DNA of 64,000 nt. Origin: Gramella sp. MT6. GTDB taxonomy: Bacteria > Bacteroidota > Bacteroidia > Flavobacteriales > Flavobacteriaceae. Numbering within the stretch: position 1 is the first letter of the stretch; the number at the start of each line of letters is the position of its first letter. The notes beneath the pieces are model-generated. The model was given only the letters and a program-made list of their open reading frames with translations, was not told the origin of the DNA and ran no database searches. Positions 43,298 through 51,894 of the stretch are shown here, one piece after another. The position numbers and the translations under genes were made by a program. The DNA lies in the NCBI RefSeq assembly GCF_019357415.1, contig NZ_CP048410.1, positions 992,001-1,056,000 of the forward strand. The letters are read 5' to 3'.

Positions 43298-46246
43298 CTA
43301 TTGAATGGCATCATACAGCGCCTGCTGAATCTGGGTCCTGGTATTTAATTTATAAAGTCGTGTATTTTCTCGTGTGGGCTGTACCCTGTTGGATAGAAAA
43401 ATATATAGAAGGTCTTCCTGGGGATCCATCCATACCATCGTACCGGTAAAACCGGTATGCCCGAAACTATCTGCACTGGCATCCTTTGCGGTATTACTGT
43501 CCTCTCCTTTGTATTCGAGGTAAGGCTTATCGAAAGCCAGCCCACGGTGATTATCATTTTCAGGAAATTGTGTTTTAGTGAATTCCTTTAAAGTCGACTC
43601 ATCTATATAGCGGACTCCGCCATATTCGCCCATATTAAGATACATCTGCATCAATTTAGCCAAATCGTTAGCGTTGGCAAATAAGCCGGCATTGGCGGAA
43701 ACGCCTCCCATCATGATCGCTCCTTCATCATGAACATTCCCATGAATCTCTTCATTTCTGAAATTAAAATCGCTTTCGGTTGGTACGATCCTGTCTAATT
43801 CGAATTTTTCAGAGGGATTATAAGTAACCGTGGTTGCTCCAAGCTTATCATAAAAGTTCTCATTGATATACTCTACAAAATCCTCACCGGTAATACGCTC
43901 TACAATTTCGGGTAACAAATAGAACAGTAAGCCGGAATACTTGTACTTCGCCTCCTCTTCCAGTGGCGACTTTTTGATGGCTTTATAGATCTTTTGCTTA
44001 TATTTTCTATGCAGCCATAATTCGTCGCTAACCTTCACTGGAAACCTGGCAGATGAGTCCTTTTTGAAAGTTCTCCACTTAAAACTTCCATTATCTCTAA
44101 GAGTGGTTTTCCAATAAGGGATCCAGGGTTTGAACCGGGCCTGGTGAGCCAGGATCTGCCTGAAGGGAATATCTAATTTATTCGAATTCCTGAAATATGG
44201 AAGGTAATCCTCTATCCCTGCTTCAAGATCGAATTTACCCTCATCGTATAATTTCATTAAAGCTGGTAAAGCGGTGGTGATCTTGCTTACTGAAGCCAGG
44301 TCGTAAAGATCTGTCTTTTCAACTATGATGGTATCACTGTATTTATGAAGTCCGTAAGCTTTATGAAAGACCACCTTTTGATCTTTGGCTACCAGCACAA
44401 CACCGCCGGGAGTCGCTTTAGCTTCTATCGCCTGATGCATAAGCGAATCTATCGCGGTGCCCAGTTTCTTCGAATTCATCCCCGCATCTTCCGGCACCGT
44501 ATATTTAAATCTAAGATTGGTTTTCAGGTCTAACCCATCGCCAGCTTTGAATTTATCGCCCACAGTTACGGGTAACTTTCCGGAAGCTCCAATTCCGCCA
44601 AATATTAACTGGGCAGTTACTTCCTGGGTAATTTCCGAATCCTGATACGCTACAATAAGAGCATCTGATTTCTCTATATTTTCAAGCTTATTTATTACAT
44701 AAGGATTCTTGAACAGGCTGATTATCGTATTATTCATCTGAGAATATTCAGAAATGAAATCTTCAACCTCCTGTGAAAGTTTGATCTCATTCCTTGGTCT
44801 AATGCTGAAATCATGCAAACCGATGATCACCAGATTATAGTCCTTTAATTTTCTTTTTAGATCCACGAGATCTGAAGCTTTAGCTTCACGTTCCAACTGA
44901 AAATTCTCTACGTCAGCATAAAGTTTGAGTGACTTCTGAAATTTTGTTGATTTTGATGCACCTATGGAAACCGAAGCTATTCTCAAGGTATCCAGTTTTT
45001 GTAATGGTAGTAGGGAATTATCATTATTTAAAAGGGTAAGAGAGGCTTCGGCTAGCTTTCGGTTTAGCCAGATCGCATCGGGACTATTTACATCCTTCAC
45101 CACATCCTTAACCGGTATTGGCTCATAATTATCCAGCCCAACCCATTGTTTTACCGCCAGGATCTTCCGGCAGCGATCATCGATCTCGGCTTGAGTTATC
45201 AAACCTTCGTTTATAGCATTTCTCACCTCAGCGATCGCTTTTGGAACATCTTCTGAAAACTCCAGAAGATCATTCCCGGCGAGAATAGCTTTCATATCAA
45301 CTTCACCAGGTTCGTTGCCTTCTGCCACCCCTTTCATGTTCATCGCATCGGTTACGATAAGACCTTTGAAGCCGAGTCGTTCTTTGAGAATACCCGAAAT
45401 TATAGGTTTAGAAAGTGTGGAAGGAGCCCCGGTAGAATCCAGTGCAGGGATATCCAGGTGTGCGACCATAACACCCCCAATTCCTGCATTGATCAATTCT
45501 TTGAACGGGTACATTTCAAGATCATCAAGTCTTTCGAAAGGATGGTTTATCTGCGGTAAAGCATAATGGGAATCGGTATCTGTATCACCATGACCGGGAA
45601 AATGCTTTGCGGTTGCTAACAGGTTCTGGCTTTGCATTCCCTTCATATAGGCAATACCCTTTTTGGTGACATTTTGTTTGTCTTCCCCAAATGACCGATA
45701 ATTAATGACCGGGTTCAAAGGATTATTATTAACATCTACCACCGGCCCAAAATTGATATGTAGGCCGGTTCGTTTTAACTGTCTCGCTATCTCCACTCCC
45801 ATTTCATAAATAAGCTCTTCGCCCTGGATCGCTCCTAAAGCCATCTGATATGGAAAACTGATCGTATTTTCAAGTCTCATTCCAAGCCCCCATTCAGCAT
45901 CTATAGCTCCAATTAGCGGAACTTCAGCTGCCTGTTGATAGTCATTCATTAGTTCCAGTTGAGTCTTAGGATCACCCTGCATAAATATGAGTCCGCCAAT
46001 CTTAAACTCTTTAATATGCTTTAAAACCTCTTTTTTATGGTCTGGTCCCTTATTAGAAAAAGCCGGGATCATGAACAATTGCGCGATCCTTTCATCAGGT
46101 GATAATTCTGCCATTATGGAATCAACCCATTTACTATTCTCGTATTTAAGAAACTCAGGGCTTTCAGATTCAGATTCCTGGGCCTTCAGGGGAATACTGA
46201 AAATCAATATGACGGCTAATAACAATAAGGTTTTATGTGATCGCAT
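43298..46246 (-). CDS. Secreted GH3 beta-N-acetylglucosaminidase (NagZ-like) fused to a serine beta-lactamase-fold domain
   Basis: Removes terminal GlcNAc (chitin- or murein-type) with a second hydrolase domain of unknown use. Residues 1-23 are a signal peptide (IFSIPLKAQ). Residues 35-370 are GH3: KHFPGHGDTDTDSH (215-228) carries the NagZ Asp225-Ser-His227 dyad and Asp300 (IVTDAMNMKG) is the predicted nucleophile. Residues 400-570 are a GH3 C-terminal domain. Residues 600-980 have the SxxK motif Ser652-Val-Ser-Lys655 (ASVSK), Tyr-x-Ser (YKYSG) and HTGFTGT, the beta-lactamase/DD-peptidase fold. NagX lies upstream, 14 bases away. Confidence 0.87.
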   Translation of the reverse strand: MRSHKTLLLLAVILIFSIPLKAQESESESPEFLKYENSKWVDSIMAELSPDERIAQLFMIPAFSNKGPDHKKEVLKHIKEFKIGGLIFMQGDPKTQLELMNDYQQAAEVPLIGAIDAEWGLGMRLENTISFPYQMALGAIQGEELIYEMGVEIARQLKRTGLHINFGPVVDVNNNPLNPVINYRSFGEDKQNVTKKGIAYMKGMQSQNLLATAKHFPGHGDTDTDSHYALPQINHPFERLDDLEMYPFKELINAGIGGVMVAHLDIPALDSTGAPSTLSKPIISGILKERLGFKGLIVTDAMNMKGVAEGNEPGEVDMKAILAGNDLLEFSEDVPKAIAEVRNAINEGLITQAEIDDRCRKILAVKQWVGLDNYEPIPVKDVVKDVNSPDAIWLNRKLAEASLTLLNNDNSLLPLQKLDTLRIASVSIGASKSTKFQKSLKLYADVENFQLEREAKASDLVDLKRKLKDYNLVIIGLHDFSIRPRNEIKLSQEVEDFISEYSQMNNTIISLFKNPYVINKLENIEKSDALIVAYQDSEITQEVTAQLIFGGIGASGKLPVTVGDKFKAGDGLDLKTNLRFKYTVPEDAGMNSKKLGTAIDSLMHQAIEAKATPGGVVLVAKDQKVVFHKAYGLHKYSDTIIVEKTDLYDLASVSKITTALPALMKLYDEGKFDLEAGIEDYLPYFRNSNKLDIPFRQILAHQARFKPWIPYWKTTLRDNGSFKWRTFKKDSSARFPVKVSDELWLHRKYKQKIYKAIKKSPLEEEAKYKYSGLLFYLLPEIVERITGEDFVEYINENFYDKLGATTVTYNPSEKFELDRIVPTESDFNFRNEEIHGNVHDEGAIMMGGVSANAGLFANANDLAKLMQMYLNMGEYGGVRYIDESTLKEFTKTQFPENDNHRGLAFDKPYLEYKGEDSNTAKDASADSFGHTGFTGTMVWMDPQEDLLYIFLSNRVQPTRENTRLYKLNTRTQIQQALYDAIQ

Positions 46247-46260
46247 TTCTATTTTACTCT

Positions 46261-47409
46261 TTAAACTTTTATATAAATATTTTTTCTATCCAGTATATAT
46301 CCTATTAACCACATAAGCAGCATATAAGTAATCGCAAAAACCAGAGAAGCATTGTAATCACTTAACCAGCTTAGGTAAAAATTATTGTAGATCCAGGGTT
46401 TCATTGGTTGACCTTCAATAAAAATCAAGGCCATCAGTTTTATCACGACCCCAGACATTATAAAAACAAACAAGGGATTTTTACCGAATGCTTCAAAAAA
46501 GTAGGTCCATTTCTTAAATCCAAACACCTCAATGATCAGGATAAGCACACCTAAAATAACCAGGTCCCATCCGGTACTGTAAAGTACAAAAGTGCTGGTC
46601 CAGATAGCTTTATTAATAGGAAAATATTGTGCCCAGAATAAAGCGATGCCTAGAATTACCAGTCCGGCGATTGCTAATTTTAAAACGGTAGAACCATTAT
46701 TCCCGTGCTTCTGAATAAATTTACCGGCTACATATCCCGCGAGAACGTTCACGATAGCAGGAATGGTACTTAGCAAGCCTTCAGGATCAAATGCTATCCC
46801 GAATCCGCTATAAAGATTTTCCGGAGAAAAAATAAGGAGATCAAATTTTAAGGCGGCATTATGGTCCAGGCTATAAGGCTCTGGGTGTGTTCCAAAATAC
46901 CACATGATGAACCAATAGGATAATAAGAGGATTGAGCTGAATACAAGGACCTGCTTTAATTTGAGATAATGAAGTATGAGTGAACCAAATAAATAGCATA
47001 AAGCGATTCGTTGCAAAACCCCCATGATCCTTATTTCAGTAAAATCCTTTATAAAGAACTCATCCCCTTCCCTTAATACGAATGGGAAAGCATTTAGCAG
47101 CAAACCAATTATAAAAATAAGGAGACTCCTTTTAAAAACTTTTTTTAGAAAAACCTGTTCAGATTGTTTTTCATATTTTCTGAGGCTAAAACTTGCAGCA
47201 TTTCCAATCACGAACAGGAAAGTGGGAAAAACAAGATCTGTAATTGTAAAGCCGTGCCAGGCTGCATGTTTGAATGGCCCATAAATAGTAGACCAGCTAC
47301 CGGGAGTATTTACCAATATCATTAGGGCGATGGTTAACCCTCTAAGCACATCCAACGCAAAATATCGTTGCTTATGAACTGATGTTGCTTTGTGCGTAGA
47401 TTCTTTCAT
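46261..47409 (-). CDS. NagX/HGSNAT-like membrane acyltransferase-family protein
   Basis: A multi-pass inner-membrane protein of 382 residues with about ten hydrophobic segments, matching the heparan-alpha-glucosaminide N-acetyltransferase family (NagX; DUF1624/DUF5009). Visible motifs are LDVLRGLTIALMILVNTPG at the start, then FKHAAWHGFTITDLVFPTFLFVIG, whose His is conserved in the family. Members occur in GlcNAc-use loci, perhaps in transport or acetyl transfer of amino sugar. It leads the operon with the GH3 gene and is divergent from the ROK gene. The transporter-or-enzyme role is unsettled. Confidence 0.8.
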   Translation of the reverse strand: MKESTHKATSVHKQRYFALDVLRGLTIALMILVNTPGSWSTIYGPFKHAAWHGFTITDLVFPTFLFVIGNAASFSLRKYEKQSEQVFLKKVFKRSLLIFIIGLLLNAFPFVLREGDEFFIKDFTEIRIMGVLQRIALCYLFGSLILHYLKLKQVLVFSSILLLSYWFIMWYFGTHPEPYSLDHNAALKFDLLIFSPENLYSGFGIAFDPEGLLSTIPAIVNVLAGYVAGKFIQKHGNNGSTVLKLAIAGLVILGIALFWAQYFPINKAIWTSTFVLYSTGWDLVILGVLILIIEVFGFKKWTYFFEAFGKNPLFVFIMSGVVIKLMALIFIEGQPMKPWIYNNFYLSWLSDYNASLVFAITYMLLMWLIGYILDRKNIYIKV

Positions 47410-47479
47410 TCTTCAGTGTAATTGTCCTTTTAGTGCCTCACTTCCCTTATAAATCCTAAAGTATTAGATATAAAAGTAT

Positions 47480-47520
47480 AAATTTTTATTAATTAATAAA
47501 TCTTAATTAAAATTTTTATT
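47480..47520. promoter_or_regulatory. Candidate ROK operator in the divergent nagX/ROK region
   Basis: A perfect 16-bp palindrome TTTATTAATTAATAAA at 47,485-47,500 is overlapped by a direct repeat AAATTTTTATT at 47,480-47,490 and 47,510-47,520, exactly 30 bp (about three helix turns) apart. The site lies between the divergent genes, 71 bases from the nagX ATG. Autoregulation by the ROK protein is plausible. The AT-richness alone could produce such patterns. Confidence 0.4.
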
Positions 47521-47625
47521 TAATTGTTTTCAAACAGGGATTTTTTTTATAATTTTAATTTCAGCTTTAGGAAACTTAAATAATTAGCTTATTTTGAGCT
47601 GTTTTTAAAATTTTCAATTCAATAT

Positions 47626-48897
47626 ATGACTAAAAATTTACAGGATTTCCTTATCACTAAAGAGGCTTTGACCGACATTAGTAATATCGAAAGAAAAAAG
47701 TTTCTCCAGAAGATCAAGATCATCAAATATCTCTTTTTGAATGGTAGCACTTCTAATGCTGAAATTTGCTCAAAATTTGACATAAGCCTCCCTACTTCCA
47801 TGGCCCTTATAAACCAGTTAATGGAAAGTGGTATCGTAGTAAAATCTGGACAGGGAAAATCTGAAGGCGGCAGAAAGCCAGATCTATATGGTCTAAAAGA
47901 ACATTCCTTTTTTGTGCTGACCATACATATTAAGCGATTTAAGATAAAGATCGCCATCACAGATAACAATCACTCCATTATATTCGAAGATGAGATCACA
48001 ACCGAGATCTCTCCTAATTCGAACATTGTGGAACTGCTGCACGAGAAATCACAAGAAGTGATTAAAAGCGCAGGTATTGATACAGAAAAACTACTGGGTG
48101 TAGCTATTAGTATGCCCGGCCTGGTTTCAACTACAGAAGGTAAGAACTTCACCTATTACCTCACCGAGCAGGAACCGGAATCACTTCGGGATAAATTTGA
48201 GAAGAAGTTCAATAAACCGGTAGTTATATTGAATGACACTAAAAGTGCATGCCTGGCCGAATACAGATTTGGTATTGGTAAGAATAAGGAAAATGTCCTC
48301 GTTATTTCTATGGACTGGGGTATTGGACTGGGAATCATCATGGGCGGTAAAATGCATACGGGACATTCCGGATTTGCAGGTGAATTTGGCCATATTCCCA
48401 TGGTTGAAGATGGCTTATTATGCCACTGCGGAAAAAGGGGTTGCCTGGAAACAGAAGCTTCTGGTCTGGCATTGGTGAGAAAAGCTAAAGAAGGATTAAA
48501 ACTGGGACAAACTTCAGTCTTAAATCAGTTGAAAGGTGAAGATTTTGAGAAAATGGACCCTAGTGTGATCATTCAGGCTGCTAATAAAGGAGACCAGTTT
48601 GCAATTAATCTGCTTTCCGAAATAGGGATCAGTCTAGGGAAAGGTATTGCCGTCCTTATACAGATCTTTAATCCGGAACTTATCATTCTCGAAAGCGAAA
48701 TTGCCAAAGCCAAACAATTCATTACTACCCCGATCCAGCAATCCACGAATACCTATTGCATGATGCAACTAAAGGAGAAGACACGCATAGAATTGTCTAA
48801 CCTTGGTCCTAATTCCTGTTTGTTTGGAGGGACCATCGCTGTGATGGATGAAATATTTAAAAACCAGGTTGCCATGCTAAAATCAGATCTTAATTAG
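47626..48897 (+). CDS. ROK family transcriptional regulator (NagC/Mlc-type)
   Basis: A 423-residue regulator. Residues 30-80 are a winged helix-turn-helix (NGSTSNAEICSKFDISLPTSMALINQLMES). Residues 95-400 are the ROK sugar-sensing fold, with the zinc site His256-x9-Cys266-His-Cys268-x4-Cys273 (HIPMVEDGLLCHCGKRGC). The N-terminal phosphate-binding motif of ROK kinases (DxGxT) is missing; the region reads VLTIHIKRFKIKIAI, arguing for a repressor rather than a kinase. It begins the plus-strand unit with nagB and the amidase, 29 bases before nagB. Its effector is likely a GlcNAc derivative. Confidence 0.87.
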   Translation: MTKNLQDFLITKEALTDISNIERKKFLQKIKIIKYLFLNGSTSNAEICSKFDISLPTSMALINQLMESGIVVKSGQGKSEGGRKPDLYGLKEHSFFVLTIHIKRFKIKIAITDNNHSIIFEDEITTEISPNSNIVELLHEKSQEVIKSAGIDTEKLLGVAISMPGLVSTTEGKNFTYYLTEQEPESLRDKFEKKFNKPVVILNDTKSACLAEYRFGIGKNKENVLVISMDWGIGLGIIMGGKMHTGHSGFAGEFGHIPMVEDGLLCHCGKRGCLETEASGLALVRKAKEGLKLGQTSVLNQLKGEDFEKMDPSVIIQAANKGDQFAINLLSEIGISLGKGIAVLIQIFNPELIILESEIAKAKQFITTPIQQSTNTYCMMQLKEKTRIELSNLGPNSCLFGGTIAVMDEIFKNQVAMLKSDLN

Positions 48898-48926
48898 AAT
48901 GAAAAAATAAAAAACAGCATATAATT

Positions 48927-50846
48927 ATGGCAAGATTAAACCTATTGGAAGAAACCAGATTTGAAAAATTAGCGGTTAGCGTTTTTCAGGATGAGCATAT
49001 TGCATCTAAGAAGGTTGCTCGAAGGATTGCAGACATCATTCTCTCCAAGCAGAAAAAAGGAGAAAATGCGGTTCTGGGATTAGCTACCGGAGCTACTCCG
49101 GTTGAGGTTTATGGTGAACTTGCCAGATTGCATAAGGAAGAAGGTCTAAGTTTTAAAAATGTGATCACCTTTAACCTTGACGAATATTACCCTATGAATC
49201 CCATGGCTAAACAAAGTTATGTTCGATTCATGGACGAGCAGCTTTTTGATCACATCGATATTCCGCGGGAAAACATTCATATCCCGGATGGAACACTTAA
49301 AAAAGAAGATATTGCCAATTATTGCCTCGAATATGAAAAGAAGATCACCGAAGTAGGCGGATTAGATCTGCAAATACTTGGTATTGGTAGGACCGGTCAC
49401 ATAGGTTTTAACGAACCGGGATCAGCCCCAAATTCAGGTACCAGGCTGGTAACGCTAGATGATCTTACACGCCGTGATGCTTCGCGAGATTTTGGAGGAA
49501 AGGAAAATGTGCCTACCAAAGCCATCACCATGGGAATTGGCACTATTTTCAAGGCTAAAGAGATCATCCTGATGGCCTGGAGCAAGAAGAAAGCTCCAAT
49601 AATCAGAAAAGCGGTGGAAGGTGAGATCTCTTCCAATGTTCCGGCGACTTTCTTACAATTATCAGATAATGTAGAATTTATCCTGGATGAAGATGCCGCG
49701 TCTGAATTAACCAGGTTTGATACACCTTGGCTGGTTAAGGATTGTAACTGGACACCTCAGCTAATTAAAAAGGCGGTTATCTGGTTATCCAGAACGGTCA
49801 ATAAACCTATCCTGAAATTAACCGAAGAAGATTATAATTCGAACGGCATGGCCCAGCTTGCTACCGAACAGGGGCCGGCTTATGATATCAATATAGACGT
49901 ATTCAACCAATTACAGCATAGTATAACCGGTTGGCCCGGTGGAAAACCGAATGCCGATGACTCTCAGCGACCAGAGCGTAAAGAGCCTTCTCATAAACGA
50001 TCTCTTATATTTAGTCCGCATCCAGATGATGATGTGATTTCCATGGGAGGAACTTTTATCAGGCTGGTAGACCAGGGTCATGAGGTGCATGTTGCCTATC
50101 AAACTTCAGGGAATACGGCGGTTTGGGATACTGATGTCCTTAGATATGTAGAATTCGCCATTGACTTTAACGAAAGTATTGGGGAAGACACAGAAAAGCT
50201 CAAGAATATCTACGAAAAAATGCGGGAGTTCCTAAAAACGAAGCAGCCCAACGATATCGATCTGCATGAAATCCAGGAAGTGAAAGGTTTTATCAGAAAG
50301 ACCGAAGCCATCGCTGGTGCAAGATATGCAGGATTAAATGATGACCAGGTACACTTTATGGCGCTGCCATTTTATGAAACCGGGAAAAAAGTTAAAAACC
50401 CGGTAACCGAGAATGATGTAAAACTTACCATGGAATTGCTTCAGAAGATCCAGCCTCATCAGGTATTTGCCGCCGGAGATTTTGCAGATCCACATGGAAC
50501 TCATATTGTGTGCTTCAGAATAATACTTGAAGCCTTACAGCGTTTAAAGAAAACCGAAGATTGGGTTAAGGACTGTTGGCTATGGCTGTATCGCGGTGCC
50601 TGGGAGGAATTCCAGGTACACGAGATCGAAATGGCGGTTCCTTTGTCTCCACAAGAAGTTCAGCGTAAAAGACATGCTATTTTTCAGCATCAATCCCAAA
50701 AAGACCGCCCCGTTTTCCCTGGTGATGACGAGAGAGAATTCTGGGTAAGAGCTGAAGAACGAAATCGTGAAACAGCTGTAAATTACCATCAATTGGGTCT
50801 TGCCAATTACGAAGCTATGGAAGCTTTTGTGCGCTGGAAGTTTTAA
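48927..50846 (+). CDS. nagB: Glucosamine-6-phosphate deaminase (NagB) fused to a PIG-L deacetylase-like domain
   Basis: Turns glucosamine-6-phosphate into fructose-6-phosphate plus ammonia. Residues 1-265 are the NagB/SugarP isomerase fold (LGLATGATPVEVY, ITFNLDEYYPM and the GIGRTGHIGFNEPGS active-site loop). Residues 355-560 are a PIG-L/LmbE deacetylase fold with His365 in SPHPDDD (364-370), the zinc motif of sugar N-deacetylases, and AAGDFADPHGTH further on. Similar fusions are common in Bacteroidota. The cytoplasmic polypeptide of 639 residues lies 29 bases after the ROK gene and 16 before the amidase. No nagA occurs in the window. Confidence 0.9.
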   Translation: MARLNLLEETRFEKLAVSVFQDEHIASKKVARRIADIILSKQKKGENAVLGLATGATPVEVYGELARLHKEEGLSFKNVITFNLDEYYPMNPMAKQSYVRFMDEQLFDHIDIPRENIHIPDGTLKKEDIANYCLEYEKKITEVGGLDLQILGIGRTGHIGFNEPGSAPNSGTRLVTLDDLTRRDASRDFGGKENVPTKAITMGIGTIFKAKEIILMAWSKKKAPIIRKAVEGEISSNVPATFLQLSDNVEFILDEDAASELTRFDTPWLVKDCNWTPQLIKKAVIWLSRTVNKPILKLTEEDYNSNGMAQLATEQGPAYDINIDVFNQLQHSITGWPGGKPNADDSQRPERKEPSHKRSLIFSPHPDDDVISMGGTFIRLVDQGHEVHVAYQTSGNTAVWDTDVLRYVEFAIDFNESIGEDTEKLKNIYEKMREFLKTKQPNDIDLHEIQEVKGFIRKTEAIAGARYAGLNDDQVHFMALPFYETGKKVKNPVTENDVKLTMELLQKIQPHQVFAAGDFADPHGTHIVCFRIILEALQRLKKTEDWVKDCWLWLYRGAWEEFQVHEIEMAVPLSPQEVQRKRHAIFQHQSQKDRPVFPGDDEREFWVRAEERNRETAVNYHQLGLANYEAMEAFVRWKF

Positions 50847-50862
50847 TAAATGTAACCTGAAA

Positions 50863-51801
50863 ATGATGAATGAATTAAAGCGAGGTATTTTTATAATTAC
50901 CGCCGGGATTCTTATTTCCTGTAGTTCCAACCCATATAAGAAAACAAATAAGGTCTATAAAAAACAGGCGAAGGAATACTCCAAACAACTTAAAGAATTT
51001 ACTCCTGAAAAAGATAAGGCAACAGATACCTTGAATTACGGGGAATATGCCGTAGGAACCACTAATTTCAACCTGAGAAAACCTAATTACGTGGTTATTC
51101 ACCATACCGCTCAGGACTCGGTAAGGCAAACCTTAAATACTTTTACTATTCCCAGGGCTCAGGTAAGTTCACACTATGTTATTTCGAAAGATGGTGAAAT
51201 TTACCATATGCTGAATGACTACTATCGCGCCTGGCATGGAGGAGTTGGAATGTGGGGTAGTAATACCGACCTTAATTCAAGCTCGATTGGTATTGAACTG
51301 GACAATAACGGAGCAGATACTTTTACCGAGCCACAAATTCAAAGTCTTTTAGACGTATTAGAAGAGCTGAAGAAAAAATATAATATTCCTGCGAAGAACT
51401 TTATAGGCCATTCAGATATCGCTCCCAGCAGAAAAGTAGATCCTAATAAGAACTTCCCCTGGAAAAGGCTGGCTGAAGAAGGATACGGCTTATGGTATGA
51501 CGAAGAAGCTGTGGACAGCTTAAAGCTGGCAAGTGAATTTTTTCAAGAATTTCCTGAAGGATTTGAGATGGAACCAAATCATAACACATTGCCATTCCTT
51601 GATAAATACATTTTCCCGCAGGTAGTACCCGCAGGATTTGATCATGCCATGGCTTTGAAAGTTATAGGTTATGATGTTTCAGATCTGGCCTCTGCTGTAA
51701 AAGCTTTTAAACTGCATTTTATACAGGAAGATTATGAAGATCCTATTCTTGATGAATATCAACTGAAAGTGCTTTATAATTTGTATCAGAAATACCTTTA
51801 A
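50863..51801 (+). CDS. N-acetylmuramoyl-L-alanine amidase lipoprotein (Ami_2 family)
   Basis: Cleaves the bond between MurNAc and the stem peptide of peptidoglycan. The lipobox is ISC-Ser (ILISCSSNP), so it is a lipoprotein anchored in the outer membrane or surface. The amidase_2 domain (residues about 85-205) has zinc ligands in VVIHHTAQDS and GHSDIAPSRKVDP, with SVHYVISKDGEIYH-like sequence. The C-terminal 110 residues are a peptidoglycan-binding-like helical domain (HAMALKVIGYDVSDL). I choose the ATG at 50,863 because the longer start at 50,800 lies in nagB and lacks a signal peptide. It is in the ROK-nagB unit. Confidence 0.87.
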   Translation: MMNELKRGIFIITAGILISCSSNPYKKTNKVYKKQAKEYSKQLKEFTPEKDKATDTLNYGEYAVGTTNFNLRKPNYVVIHHTAQDSVRQTLNTFTIPRAQVSSHYVISKDGEIYHMLNDYYRAWHGGVGMWGSNTDLNSSSIGIELDNNGADTFTEPQIQSLLDVLEELKKKYNIPAKNFIGHSDIAPSRKVDPNKNFPWKRLAEEGYGLWYDEEAVDSLKLASEFFQEFPEGFEMEPNHNTLPFLDKYIFPQVVPAGFDHAMALKVIGYDVSDLASAVKAFKLHFIQEDYEDPILDEYQLKVLYNLYQKYL

Positions 51802-51838
51802 GCAATTAAATAGGTATTTTTTAACCTCATCTTTTTTT

Positions 51839-51876
51839 TGAGATCCTTAATTGATCTCAGGATGACGCGGAATAAA
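51839..51876. repeat. Degenerate flavobacterial intergenic repeat remnant
   Basis: TGAGATCCTTAATTGATCTC (arms GAGATC / GATCTC) followed by AGGATGACGCGG resembles the repeat pieces at 9855-9873. It lies in the convergent spacer between the amidase and YkfC-like genes. It has no T-run on either side that would make it a terminator. Confidence 0.38.
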
Positions 51877-51894
51877 TTTATAGCTTAGAAACTA

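Noticed and set aside
51839..51876. Hairpin between the amidase and the endopeptidase as a terminator
   Set aside because: The stem is not followed by a T-run on either strand; it fits a repeat remnant better.
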